64,000 nucleotides of DNA from Myxococcus flavus (lineage in GTDB: Bacteria; Myxococcota; Myxococcia; Myxococcales; Myxococcaceae), in contig NZ_CP143624.1 of the NCBI RefSeq assembly GCF_050038885.1, positions 8,804,001 to 8,868,000 of the forward strand. Reading direction: 5' to 3'. The notes beneath the pieces were generated by a model. It saw only the letters and a program-made list of their open reading frames with translations, did no database searches and was not told where the DNA came from. The translations under genes were made by a program, and so were the position numbers. Below are positions 27,224 to 36,031 of the stretch, piece by piece. Each line of letters starts with the position of its first letter. Positions within the stretch are counted from its first letter, which is position 1.

Positions 27224-27239
27224 TGGCAAGGCAAATGCA
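27224..27239 (+). promoter_or_regulatory. Sigma-54 (-24/-12) promoter of the tolC-macAB-like operon
   Basis: TGGCAAGGCAAATGCA fits the consensus TGGCACGNNNNTTGCW at 10 of 12 defined positions, with the invariant GG and GC at correct spacing. Transcription would begin near 27250, only about five bases before ATG 27255, so translation may start leaderless or at the in-frame ATG at 27300. Confidence 0.6.
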
Positions 27240-27254
27240 GTGGCCCGCCTTGCG

Positions 27255-28595
27255 ATGAAAAACGCACAGACACCGTGGTGGAAGCGGAAACCGTACCGGA
27301 TGACGGCCCTGGCCCTGGGCTTCCTCGGGCTCGTGACGGTGCCCGGTGTGGGGCTGGCGCAGGAGACGCCCCAGCGGATGAGCGTCACGCTGGAAGAGGC
27401 CATCGCCCGGGCGCTGAAGACGAGCCCCCAGGTCGCGCAGGCGGCCGGAAGTGTCACGACGACGGGCGCGGCCGAGCGCAGCGCCTTCGGCGCCTACCTG
27501 CCGTCCCTGTCGGCGACCGCGAACAGCTCCCTGGCGAGCAGCCAGCGCCTGGACCCGAACACGGGCGCTGTGTTCAACGCGCCCAGCGACACGTACAGCG
27601 CCGGCGTGTCGGCGTCGTGGAACGTCTTCACCGGCGGCCAGCGCGGTGCCAACAGCCGGCAGGCGCAGGCGCGCTCCAGCGCGGCCCAGGCCGGGCTCAT
27701 CGCGCAGCGCGCCTCCGCGGTGCTCGACGTCGAGCGCGCGTACTACGAAGTGCTGCGCGCGGGGGGGCTGGAGGAGGTCGCCCTCTCCCGCATCGAGCGC
27801 GCGAAGCAGAACGCGGAGGCCGCCGAGCGGCGGTTGGCCGTGGGCTCGGCGACGCGCTCCGACGTGCTGCGTGCGAAGTACGACCTCACCGCCGCGCAGG
27901 AGGCGCTCCTCTCCGCGCAGACGCAGCACACCGCCGCGGCGCTGTCGCTGGGACGGCTCATCGGCGAGGACGTCCCGGTGGACGCCCAGCCGCTGGAAGC
28001 CCAGGACGAGGCGCCGCTCGCGCTGACCGAGGAGGCGCTGGCCGATGAAATCACCGCCCGGGCCCCCTCGGTGCTGGCCGCGGAGGCGGACCTGCGGGCC
28101 GCGGAGGCCAGCGTGAGCGCGGCCAAATCGAGCTACCTGCCCACGGTGCGCCTGTCGGGTGGCTATGACTGGTTCAACGACGCACCCGCCATCGACGGTG
28201 GCCGGACGAGCTGGTCGGTGCGGCTGGGCCTCTCCTACCCCATCTTCGACGGCTTCGTGCGCGAGGAGCGGGTGGTGAACGCGCGGACGCAGGCCTCGGT
28301 GGCGCAGAGCACGCTGGCGGACACCCGGCGCGCGGTGCGCTCCAGCGTGGGAACCTCCCTGAGCCAGCTCAAGCTGGCGTCGAACCGCATCGCCCTGGCG
28401 ACAGAGTCCGTCGCGGTGGCGCAGGAAGACCTGAAGGTGCAGCAGGAGCGCTACAAGCTGGGGGCCACCACCATCATCGAGCTGCTGACGTCCCAGGAGA
28501 ACCTGGTGCAGGCGGAGACCAACCTGGTGGCCTACCGCTTCGATTACCGCATCGCGCGCGCGGAGCTGGAAGCGCTCGCGGGGAGGCCGCTATGA
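27255..28595 (+). CDS. TolC-family outer membrane efflux protein (second system)
   Basis: A 446-residue outer membrane channel with a signal peptide (TALALGFLGLVTVPGVGLAQ) and two OEP repeats, seen in VTLEEAIARALKTSPQVAQAAG and the repeat-end helix LKVQQERYKLGATTIIELLTSQENL (in part: QQERYKLGATTIIELL). Two starts are plausible: ATG 27255 and ATG 27300; the predicted transcription start near 27250 leaves little leader for the first. Its stop overlaps the ATPase start by 4 nt. It heads the operon TolC-ATPase-MacA-MacB. Confidence 0.9.
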   Translation: MKNAQTPWWKRKPYRMTALALGFLGLVTVPGVGLAQETPQRMSVTLEEAIARALKTSPQVAQAAGSVTTTGAAERSAFGAYLPSLSATANSSLASSQRLDPNTGAVFNAPSDTYSAGVSASWNVFTGGQRGANSRQAQARSSAAQAGLIAQRASAVLDVERAYYEVLRAGGLEEVALSRIERAKQNAEAAERRLAVGSATRSDVLRAKYDLTAAQEALLSAQTQHTAAALSLGRLIGEDVPVDAQPLEAQDEAPLALTEEALADEITARAPSVLAAEADLRAAEASVSAAKSSYLPTVRLSGGYDWFNDAPAIDGGRTSWSVRLGLSYPIFDGFVREERVVNARTQASVAQSTLADTRRAVRSSVGTSLSQLKLASNRIALATESVAVAQEDLKVQQERYKLGATTIIELLTSQENLVQAETNLVAYRFDYRIARAELEALAGRPL

Positions 28596-29338
28596 GCACG
28601 TCCACCCAGCCGCAGCAGTCGCAGGACACGGGCCCGGCCCGGGACATCTCCGACGTGGTCATCCGCGTCGAGGGGCTGCGCAAGGACTACACGATGGGCT
28701 CCGAGGTGGTGCGCGCGCTGCGCGGCGTCAACCTCACCATCCGCCGCAACGAGTACGTGGCCGTCATGGGCCCGTCCGGCTCGGGCAAGTCCACCTTCAT
28801 GAACCTCATCGGCTGCCTGGACGTGCCCAGCGAGGGACAGTACTGGCTCAACGGCCAGCCGGTGGCGGGCATGTCGGAGAACGCGCTGGCCCGCATCCGG
28901 AACCGCGAGCTGGGTTTCGTGTTCCAGAGCTTCAACCTGCTGCCCCGCGCGTCGGCGCTGGACAACGTGGCCCTGCCGCTCATCTACGCCCGGGTCCCCA
29001 AGAAGGAACGGCGTGAGCGCGCGGCGGCGATGCTGGAGAAGGTGGGCCTGGGCGCGCGCAAGGACCACCGCCCCAACGAGCTGTCCGGCGGTCAGCGCCA
29101 GCGCGTGGCCATTGCCCGCGCGCTGGTGACGCAGCCGGCCCTGCTGCTGGCGGACGAGCCCACGGGCGCGCTGGACAGCCGCACGGGCGAGGAGATCATG
29201 GCCCTCTTCGGCGAGCTGCACGCCCAGGGTCAGACGCTGATGCTCGTCACCCACGAGTCGGACATCGCGGCATACGCGCAGCGGGTGCTGTTCCTGAAGG
29301 ACGGCGTCATCGAGCGGGACGAGCGGAATCGGAACTGA
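28592..29338 (+). CDS. ABC transporter ATP-binding protein, MacB/LolD type (second system)
   Basis: A 248-residue ATPase with Walker A GPSGSGKST, Q-loop FVFQSFNLLPRAS, signature ELSGGQRQRVAIARAL, Walker B LLLADEPTGALD and His switch VTHES. A 20-residue Ser/Gln-rich N-terminal tail precedes the core. It overlaps the TolC gene by 4 nt. Close relative of the ATPase at 2991-3743 but in a separate operon with opposite gene order. Confidence 0.93.
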   Translation: MSTSTQPQQSQDTGPARDISDVVIRVEGLRKDYTMGSEVVRALRGVNLTIRRNEYVAVMGPSGSGKSTFMNLIGCLDVPSEGQYWLNGQPVAGMSENALARIRNRELGFVFQSFNLLPRASALDNVALPLIYARVPKKERRERAAAMLEKVGLGARKDHRPNELSGGQRQRVAIARALVTQPALLLADEPTGALDSRTGEEIMALFGELHAQGQTLMLVTHESDIAAYAQRVLFLKDGVIERDERNRN

Positions 29339-29383
29339 ATTTTCGCCACGCTCGCAGCGTGGAACAGGGTACGGGAGGTCGTC

Positions 29384-30841
29384 GTGAGCAAGACGAAGAA
29401 GTGGATCATCTCGGGCAGCGCGGCGCTCCTTCTGGGTGCAGGGGTGTACGTCACCCAGCGCGGCGAGGAGCCCCAGGCGCAGGCGCAATCGGCGGCGGTG
29501 GCCACGGCGGAGCGCCGGGACATGGAAGTGGTCGCCGAGTCGGCGGGCCTCGTGGAGCCGCTGCGCGTGGTCGAGGTGAAGTCCAAGGCGTCTGGCGAGG
29601 TGCTGAAGGTCCACTTCGACACGGGTGACACCGTGGCCAAGGGCACGCTGCTGGCGGAGATCGAACCGCGCGACGTGCTGAACGCGCTGGCCCAGGCCCA
29701 GGCCGACCTGGAGTCCGCGCGAGTCCGGCTGAACACGACCGAGGCCCAGCGCCAGCGCATGGAGGCGCTGCGCAAGGACGGCTACGTGACGCAGCAGGAG
29801 TACGAGACGGCCGTGGACGCCTCGGCGACCGCGCGCGCGGCGAAGGTGCGGGCGGAGACGAACCTGCAGCTCGCGAAGGAGCGCAGCCGTGACGTCACCA
29901 TCGTCGCGCCGAGCGCCGGCACCATCCTGGAGCGGGCCATCCAGCCGGGCGTCATCATCGCCTCGGCCACGAACAACGTCTCCGGCGGCACCGCGCTGTT
30001 CAAGATGGCGGACCTGTCGGTGATGCAGGTGCGCGCCAAGGTGGACGAAACGGACGTCGGGCAGATCAAGCCCGGCCAGAAGGCCCGCGTCACCATGGAG
30101 GCCTACCCGGGCCGCACCTTCATCGGCGAGGTGGTGAAGATCGAACCGCAGGCCCTCGTGGAGCAGAACGTCACCCTCTTCCCGGTGCTGGTGCGGATGG
30201 ACAACCCGGACGGCCTGCTGCGCCCGGGCATGAACGCCGAGGTGGCCATCGAAATCTCCCGCCGGCGCAACGCCATCACCGTGCCCAACACCGCCGTGGT
30301 GGGCGTGCGGGACGCCCGGAGCGCGGCCGCCGCGGTGGGGCTGTCCGAGGACGCGGTGCGCGCGGCGCTGCGCCCGTCGGGTGCCCCGAGCCAGAGGAGC
30401 ACGCCGGGCGAAGCGACGACTGTGTCCGCCGTCGGTGAAGTCGGCGCGGGGGCCACCCAGGCCGCGATGCAGGGCTCCGGCACGAGCACCCCGGTGGTGC
30501 CGGCGAAGGCCGAGGCGGGGACGGGCCCTCGCGGCGGCCAGGGCGGCTCGGGCGAGGGCTCGACGGGGCGCAGGTTGCGGGAGGAGCGCCAGGGCTCGGG
30601 AGACACGCGGATGGGCGTCGTCTTCGTCCAGGGAGCCAAGGGCATCGAGCCCCGCCGCGTCACGCTGGGCCTGAGCGACTGGGAGAGCACGGAGGTGGTG
30701 AGCGGCCTGGAGGAAGGTGAGCAGGTGCTGCTCATCTCCGTGGCGAAGCTCCAGCAGCAGCAGCAGGAGCGCAACGAGCGGATGCGCCAGATGTCCGGAG
30801 GCGTGATTCCGGGCGCGGGCGGCGCGCGCATGCGGCGGTAG
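29384..30841 (+). CDS. MacA/HlyD-family periplasmic adaptor (second system) with low-complexity insert
   Basis: A 485-residue adaptor with an N-terminal signal anchor (IISGSAALLLGAGVYV), lipoyl halves (VEVKSKASGEVLKVHFDTGD and VTIVAPSAGTILERAIQPG), a coiled-coil hairpin and beta-barrel region. A Gly/Ala/Thr-rich insert (about residues 325-405) interrupts the C-terminal membrane-proximal domain just before MGVVFVQGAKGIEPRRVTLG; typical adaptors lack it. The C-terminus is Gln/Arg-rich. GTG start with GGGAGGT six bases upstream. Confidence 0.9.
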   Translation: MSKTKKWIISGSAALLLGAGVYVTQRGEEPQAQAQSAAVATAERRDMEVVAESAGLVEPLRVVEVKSKASGEVLKVHFDTGDTVAKGTLLAEIEPRDVLNALAQAQADLESARVRLNTTEAQRQRMEALRKDGYVTQQEYETAVDASATARAAKVRAETNLQLAKERSRDVTIVAPSAGTILERAIQPGVIIASATNNVSGGTALFKMADLSVMQVRAKVDETDVGQIKPGQKARVTMEAYPGRTFIGEVVKIEPQALVEQNVTLFPVLVRMDNPDGLLRPGMNAEVAIEISRRRNAITVPNTAVVGVRDARSAAAAVGLSEDAVRAALRPSGAPSQRSTPGEATTVSAVGEVGAGATQAAMQGSGTSTPVVPAKAEAGTGPRGGQGGSGEGSTGRRLREERQGSGDTRMGVVFVQGAKGIEPRRVTLGLSDWESTEVVSGLEEGEQVLLISVAKLQQQQQERNERMRQMSGGVIPGAGGARMRR

Positions 30842-30871
30842 GTCGGGTTCCAGGAAGGAGGAGGACACGTC

Positions 30872-32080
30872 ATGGGTGAAATCATCCGGGTCGCATTCGA
30901 TGCGGTCCTCGCCAACAAGCTGCGGTCGCTGCTGACCATGCTGGGCATCGTCATCGGCATCGCCGCGGTCATCACCATGGTGGCGCTGGGTGAAGGCGCG
31001 CAGCGCTCGGTGGCGCAGCGGCTCCAGACGCTGGGCACCAACGTCCTCACGGTGCGCCCCGGCCAGTCCTTCGCCGGGGGCGGCATGATTCGCGCCCAGG
31101 CGTCGTTGACCATCGACGACGCGGAGGCCCTGAAGGAGAACGCCCGCCACATCCAGGCCGTCTCGCCGGAGATCGAGTCGCGCTTCCAGGTGGAGTACGG
31201 CGCGAAGAACGCGAACCTCTCCGTCGTCGGTACCTGGCCGGACTACTTCAGCGTCAACCAGGGGCAGATTACCCACGGCCGGCTCTTCACGGACGCGGAG
31301 GACCGGGGGCGCCGCCGGGTGGTCGTGCTGGGCGCGCTCGCGGGCACGCAGCTGGGCCTGACGGACACCGCGTCACTGGTGGGCGAGTCCATCCGCATCC
31401 GGGGCATTCCCTTCGAGGTCATTGGCGTGCTGGCCGAGAAAGGCGCCCAGGGCTTCAACAACCCGGACGAGAGCCTCTACATCCCGCTGTCCACCGCGCA
31501 GTTCCGGGTGATGGGCAGCGACCGCATCCGGTCCATCGCGGTCCAGGCCGTGAGCGAGACGTCGATGGACGACGCGATGGCGGAGATCGACCAGAAGCTC
31601 CGCCGCGAGCACCGGCTGCGTCCGGAACAGCCCGCGGACTTCAACATCCGTGACCAGGCCTCGCTGCTCACCACCATGCAGGAGACGACGCAGACGTTCT
31701 CCCTGCTGCTGGCCGGTATCGCCGCCATCTCCCTGCTGGTGGGCGGCATTGGCATCATGAACATCATGCTCGTGTCCGTGACGGAGCGGACGCGCGAGAT
31801 TGGCTTGCGCAAGGCGCTGGGCGCCACGGGCCTGGACATCATGCTCCAGTTCCTCGTCGAGTCGCTGGTGCTGTGCCTGGCGGGTGGAACGCTGGGGCTG
31901 CTGCTGGGCGTGGGCGGCGCGGCGATGCTCGAGCGCATGGCGGGCTGGACGGTGGTGGTGGCACCGGAGGCCATCGCCGTGGCCATCGCCTTCTCCGCCA
32001 CCGTGGGCGTGTTCTTCGGCATCTGGCCGGCGCGGCGCGCGGCGAGCCTGGCGCCCATCGAATCGCTCCGGTACGAGTGA
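30872..32080 (+). CDS. MacB-type ABC transporter permease (second system)
   Basis: A 402-residue FtsX-like permease: helix 1 in LRSLLTMLGIVIGIAAVITM, a MacB_PCD periplasmic domain, three C-terminal helices and the ERTREIGLRKALGATG loop. Preceded by AAGGAGGAGG 8 to 17 bases before the ATG. Last gene of the operon; a GC-rich inverted repeat follows at 32122-32162. With the ATPase and adaptor it should form a complete MacAB-like pump. Confidence 0.92.
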   Translation: MGEIIRVAFDAVLANKLRSLLTMLGIVIGIAAVITMVALGEGAQRSVAQRLQTLGTNVLTVRPGQSFAGGGMIRAQASLTIDDAEALKENARHIQAVSPEIESRFQVEYGAKNANLSVVGTWPDYFSVNQGQITHGRLFTDAEDRGRRRVVVLGALAGTQLGLTDTASLVGESIRIRGIPFEVIGVLAEKGAQGFNNPDESLYIPLSTAQFRVMGSDRIRSIAVQAVSETSMDDAMAEIDQKLRREHRLRPEQPADFNIRDQASLLTTMQETTQTFSLLLAGIAAISLLVGGIGIMNIMLVSVTERTREIGLRKALGATGLDIMLQFLVESLVLCLAGGTLGLLLGVGGAAMLERMAGWTVVVAPEAIAVAIAFSATVGVFFGIWPARRAASLAPIESLRYE

Positions 32081-32121
32081 TGGTATCGGCGACCCCCGGA
32101 GCCGCGGGGACCGCTGCCTCA

Positions 32122-32162
32122 GGCGCCTGCCTGCCCGCCAAGGTGGCGGCAGGTACGGCGCC
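32122..32162 (+). terminator. GC-rich hairpin after the macB-like gene
   Basis: GGCGCC at both ends encloses CGCCA/TGGCG and partly paired GCCTGCC/GGCAGGT arms, giving a long stem with small bulges and an AGG loop. No T-run follows, so a Rho-independent terminator is uncertain. Confidence 0.4.
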
Positions 32163-32245
32163 TGTGCGCGTCCAGAGGGCTCCCCTTCCTGGCTGGGGCT
32201 GCACAGCGTGCAGATGTTTCGAGACCCCACCCGAGGAGGGACAAC

Positions 32246-32803
32246 ATGGCTGACAGGAAGCGGATTGCGTGCATCGTGGGCGAGGGCTTCGAGGACTCGG
32301 AGCTCCGGATTCCCTACGACCGGCTGCGCCAGGCGGGCCACGAGGTGGTCCTCATCGGCAAGAAGGCCGGTGACGAGGTCGCGGGCAAGCAAGGCAAGGA
32401 GAAGTTCCGCCTGGAGCGCAGCATTGATGACGTCCAGGTGAATGACTTCGACATGCTGCTCATCCCTGGCGGCCACTCCCCCGACAACCTCCGCGCCGAC
32501 GAGCGCTTCGTCCGGTTCGTGAAGGAGTTCGATGACCGCGGCAAGCTCATCGCGGCGGTGTGCCATGGGCCGCAGCTCTTCATCTCCGCGGGCATCGTGG
32601 ATGGACGGACGCTGACGGCCTGGACCACGATCCGGCACGACCTGAAGCTGATTCCCAATGTCACGGTGAAGGACGAAGCCGTGGTGCGGGACGCCAACTG
32701 GATTACCAGTCGCAAGCCCGATGACCTGGAGGACTTCAGCCGGGCCATCCTCGAGGACCTGAAGAGCGCGGGCGCTGCGGCGGGCCAGGAAGCGCGGACC
32801 TGA
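32246..32803 (+). CDS. PfpI/DJ-1 family protein (type 1 glutamine amidotransferase-like)
   Basis: A 185-residue DJ-1/PfpI superfamily member. The nucleophile elbow AAVCHGPQ gives Cys106-His107, and Glu16 (GEGFEDSE) is the residue that usually supports the cysteine. Length and motifs match the general-stress/glyoxalase-like subgroup (YhbO/YraA type), cytosolic enzymes reported to act in stress and carbonyl repair. AGGAGGG lies eight bases before the ATG. Stands alone after the macAB-like operon. Confidence 0.9.
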   Translation: MADRKRIACIVGEGFEDSELRIPYDRLRQAGHEVVLIGKKAGDEVAGKQGKEKFRLERSIDDVQVNDFDMLLIPGGHSPDNLRADERFVRFVKEFDDRGKLIAAVCHGPQLFISAGIVDGRTLTAWTTIRHDLKLIPNVTVKDEAVVRDANWITSRKPDDLEDFSRAILEDLKSAGAAAGQEART

Positions 32804-32824
32804 GCGCGCGAAGGAAGGAAGTGA

Positions 32825-33379
32825 CTACTTCCGGCCGCTGAGGATGTGCTGGAGGAGCTGCCGCGAGATGTGGAGCAGCTTCGCGGCGCCCCGGATACTC
32901 CCTTCCGACTTCGCCAGGGCTTCGTCCACCAAGGTGTCGCGGACGAAGCTCTCGAAGTCGTGGAGCGGCACCCGCCCCGCGCTCGCGCGTAACGCGGAGG
33001 CCAGGTCGGGAGGACGTGACAGCGTCTCTAGCCACACGGCCTCGAGTCGGGCGAGGTCCAGCGGCTTGGGCAGGAAAGCCCGCACGCCGCCCTGCGCCAG
33101 CTGAAAGGCCTGCTCGGCCGTCGCCGTACCGCTGATGGCGATGACGTGTGGCAGCGGCTCCACATCGCACAGCGCATCCAGCAGCTCGACGCTGGCTCCG
33201 TCAGGCAGACACACGTCCAGGATGACGGCATCGGGTGGATCGCTTCGCAGCGCGTGACGCGCCGCAGCGAGCGACGCGACATGCGTGCATCGCTCAAAAC
33301 GAGCCCGCAGCGCGTCCTCAATCGCTCGCGCCAGACTCACAGCGTCCTCGACGACCAGCAGATGCCGGACACTCCCCAC
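32825..33379 (-). CDS. Response regulator with receiver and Fis-type HTH, no AAA+ domain
   Basis: About 184 residues. The receiver opens with VRHLLVVEDAVSLA and has the acceptor Asp in VILDVCLPDG, Thr/Ser in AISGTAT and Lys in FLPKPLD. The C-terminus is a Fis-like helix-turn-helix (SEGSIRGAAKLLHISRQLLQ). The design is like RegA/ActR regulators. The start is uncertain: GTG 33379 fits the domain edge, but ATG 33427 is in frame and would overlap the divergent kinase gene. Partner is almost certainly that kinase. Confidence 0.85.
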   Translation of the reverse strand: MGSVRHLLVVEDAVSLARAIEDALRARFERCTHVASLAAARHALRSDPPDAVILDVCLPDGASVELLDALCDVEPLPHVIAISGTATAEQAFQLAQGGVRAFLPKPLDLARLEAVWLETLSRPPDLASALRASAGRVPLHDFESFVRDTLVDEALAKSEGSIRGAAKLLHISRQLLQHILSGRK

Positions 33380-33398
33380 CCGTGGCAACGTACCACGA

Positions 33399-34730
33399 AT
33401 GTCTGAGAGTCCTCGGCTGCCAGCCATGGACCTGCTGGCGCACCGCGTTTTATCCGACGCTTCGAACGAAGGCGAAGCGCTGGTCAATGGCATCCGGATT
33501 GGCTTCTGCGCGCTCATCCTCGCGCGGTTCCTGGCGCTGGGCGGAAGCCAGGCCGAGGGAGGCGCGGCCGCCGCATGGCTCCAGCTTCCCCTCCTGCTGG
33601 GCTGCATCGCGCTCTCCGTCGGGGCGCTCTGCGCCGCTCGGCGGCGGATGTTCGGCACGGGGCTGCTCGTCGCATCCACGGTGCTGGATGGCGTCGTCGC
33701 CCATGCCTCGCTGCTCTCCACGGTGCTCTGGCACGGCCCTCACTACACCGGGCTGCTCCGTATGCCGGACCCCTCCGCGGCCATCGCGGTGGTTTTCATC
33801 ACCGCCGTACGCCTCTCCCCGGTGGCCGCATGGACGGGAACCGCGGTGAACCTGCTCCTGATGGGAGGCCTGACGGCGCTCGACCTTCACGTCCACCGCC
33901 AACAGGCCACCTATGGCCTCAAGGAGGTGATGCTGCTCTTCATCTTCATGGGCAGCGCCGGCGTCGTCGCCTCCGTGCTTTGCGGCATCGCGAGGCGGCT
34001 GGTCCTCAAGGCCGGAAACGCGAGCGCACGCGTCGAGAGGGCACGAACGCAGATGCGCACCCTGCTGAGAGAGCATCACGACGTGCGGACGCTGCTGTCC
34101 GCGGCGAGGCTGCGCGCGGACCTGCTCGTCCGCGACCCCGCGGGCGCTTCAACACCTGCCCACGCGAGCGCCCTGGCCCAACACCTTGCCGAGCTGAGCG
34201 GCTTCATCGAGAGCGTGAAGACCCGAGCCCTGGGTGAGCTGACCCTGATTGACGATGCGACCGCCGTCGACATCGGCGCAACGCTGCGCCGCACCGCGGA
34301 GGTCGTCCAGGCGCGTTTCGGCGGCGTCAAGTTCGACCTGGAGGGCGCTGCGCCACAGCCTGTTGCGACTCGTGACATGAAGGTCCGGATCGTCGGCGGA
34401 GAGCGAGGGCTGGTGCATGTGCTGACCAACCTCTTCGTGAACGCCTGCGAAGGCGATGGCCAACAGGGCGCGCGCACGGTCCGCGTCGACGTGGAACCCG
34501 ATTGGGAACTGCAACGCGTGCTGCTCCGGGTCAGCGACGACGGGCCGGGCTTCCGGGCCGGGCTGTTGGAGGGGCAGCGACCGCGAGGTGGTACGACGAA
34601 ACATCATGGCTCGGGCCTGGGCATGCTCCTCGTGAGCGGACTCATCGAGGCCAGTGGAGGAACCCTCCGCGCCTGCAATCCACCCGAGGGAGGCGCGCGG
34701 ATCGAGGTGACGCTGCCCGCCCAAGGGTAG
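33399..34730 (+). CDS. Membrane histidine kinase, divergent partner of the Fis-type regulator
   Basis: About 443 residues. Five or six transmembrane helices fill residues 25-205 with only short loops, so sensing is probably within the membrane. The phospho-acceptor region is atypical (LLREHHDVRTLLSAARLRADL) with His followed by Asp-Val-Arg, unlike the usual HELRNPL. The ATPase has N-box NLFVNACEGDG, DDGPGF and GSGLGMLLV. ATG 33399 and ATG 33426 are both possible; neither has a ribosome site. Confidence 0.85.
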   Translation: MSESPRLPAMDLLAHRVLSDASNEGEALVNGIRIGFCALILARFLALGGSQAEGGAAAAWLQLPLLLGCIALSVGALCAARRRMFGTGLLVASTVLDGVVAHASLLSTVLWHGPHYTGLLRMPDPSAAIAVVFITAVRLSPVAAWTGTAVNLLLMGGLTALDLHVHRQQATYGLKEVMLLFIFMGSAGVVASVLCGIARRLVLKAGNASARVERARTQMRTLLREHHDVRTLLSAARLRADLLVRDPAGASTPAHASALAQHLAELSGFIESVKTRALGELTLIDDATAVDIGATLRRTAEVVQARFGGVKFDLEGAAPQPVATRDMKVRIVGGERGLVHVLTNLFVNACEGDGQQGARTVRVDVEPDWELQRVLLRVSDDGPGFRAGLLEGQRPRGGTTKHHGSGLGMLLVSGLIEASGGTLRACNPPEGGARIEVTLPAQG

Positions 34731-34747
34731 CCTCGCGCCCGGTTCCA

Positions 34748-36031
34748 TCAGCCCGGAAGCATCCGATGGCCTGAAGCATGGAGCCTCCGGGAGGGCCGTC
34801 CCCACCGACAGGCATGAGCGAGTCCCAGGCCGAGGTTCGCAACCAGCCCCACAACCATGGCCTCCCGGGTGTCCTGGTCGAAGAACGAGAGGCCCTTGAG
34901 GGCCAGTGCGACCAATGCCCCGACCACGAGCAAGCAGGCGCAGCGGCGAGCCCAACGCTCCGCGCGCGCGCTCCCGAACACGATGAGGATACCGAGCGGC
35001 ACCAGTCCGAAGGCCACCGGGTTGGCGAACCACAGGTTCTCGTTGCGCTGCATGACGTCCAGCCTGGAGAACAGCATCAACCCACCGACCGAGACACCCC
35101 AAGCGCCGAGCACGAGGCCGAACAACACGTGATAGAGCCCGAAGAGGACCCGGAACAGCGGATGGGCACTGCGCCCTCGTAGAAGCGCAGCCAGGACGGC
35201 CAGGGACGCGAGCGCGCCCCCGATGCGCCACGCCAGCGTGGTCCCCGCCGTCCCGGGAACGGCCGGCGCAGAAGCAACGGTGGCGAGTGCCTCGACCGTC
35301 GTGCGACGGACCAGCCGGATGCGTTCACCAGCGTCCCCCAGGTAGGTGACGCCCTCGAGCAGCGTCGCGAGCTCGCGTGGGAGGAAGGCCGCCTGCCAAT
35401 GCGTCGTGGGCGCGTCCACCTCGTCGTTGAGCCACGACATCAGCAGCACCTCGAACATGGGATGGGTCTGGATGGACTGACGCAGCAGCTCACGCCGCGT
35501 GGCCCGTGCCGGCCCCCGGAGCGCCTCACGCAATGTACCGCCCAGCACCTCGTCAAGGACATCCCTCACGCGGGTCGCGCAGTTGTCCTCCAAGGGGTGA
35601 TACGCATACTCACGTGTGGCGGGCTGCACGTCATGCTCCAGTCGCCGCAACAGCTGCTTCCGTTGGGGGGCCGTGAGCTGGAGCTCCTGTACCGTGATGG
35701 AACGGCCCAGGGCCCGATACAGCATGAACGTCCGGTCCACTGGAAGACGGGCCGCCCAGAACGTCGGTCGGCCCAGCAGGAAGCGAGTCGAGTCGCCGTC
35801 CGAAACGGATGTTGTTCCATAGCTGTAGAGGACGCCTGCCCTCAGCCGCGTGTCCTCGACCCACAGCGCGCTATGCCCGAAGTACTGATGCAAGGCCTTG
35901 CCGGGTCCGAAGGTCACTAGGTTGATACGAAGTGCCTCGGGCGCTTCACCAAAGTCCGCTGGAAGGGTTCTGGCTGACGACGCCCGGCAGAAGAGCGCCG
36001 CGACCAGGATGAGCGCCGCGTGTCGTGTCAT
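34748..36031 (-). CDS. DUF4105 / Lnb-type membrane protein
   Basis: A 427-residue protein with a signal peptide, an N-terminal periplasmic DUF4105 domain and four C-terminal transmembrane helices. His in YFGHSALWVED and Cys in LEDNCATRVRDVL are the conserved pair of the family, which includes Lnb, the lyso-form lipoprotein N-acyltransferase of some Gram-positives. In a Gram-negative it may act on lipoproteins or other lipids; that step is inference. ATG 36031 chosen as the start of the signal peptide. Confidence 0.8.
   Translation of the reverse strand: MTRHAALILVAALFCRASSARTLPADFGEAPEALRINLVTFGPGKALHQYFGHSALWVEDTRLRAGVLYSYGTTSVSDGDSTRFLLGRPTFWAARLPVDRTFMLYRALGRSITVQELQLTAPQRKQLLRRLEHDVQPATREYAYHPLEDNCATRVRDVLDEVLGGTLREALRGPARATRRELLRQSIQTHPMFEVLLMSWLNDEVDAPTTHWQAAFLPRELATLLEGVTYLGDAGERIRLVRRTTVEALATVASAPAVPGTAGTTLAWRIGGALASLAVLAALLRGRSAHPLFRVLFGLYHVLFGLVLGAWGVSVGGLMLFSRLDVMQRNENLWFANPVAFGLVPLGILIVFGSARAERWARRCACLLVVGALVALALKGLSFFDQDTREAMVVGLVANLGLGLAHACRWGRPSRRLHASGHRMLPG

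Larger units (their letters stand above)
26843..27254. promoter_or_regulatory. 412-bp divergent control region between kinase/regulator and efflux operon
   Basis: No gene is supported here. It holds three copies of the palindrome TGCGG-N3-CCGCA (26880-26892, 27148-27160, 27168-27180), the first extended to a longer inverted repeat, and a sigma-54-type promoter at 27224-27239. The stretch between 26900 and 27140 shows no further clear signal. Arrangement and neighbours suggest NtrC-type control of the plus-strand operon and perhaps of the regulator genes themselves. Confidence 0.65.

Noticed and set aside
33285..33398. Earlier start for the divergent histidine kinase.
   Set aside because: It would run through the receiver domain coding sequence of the minus-strand regulator and adds only basic, low-quality sequence.
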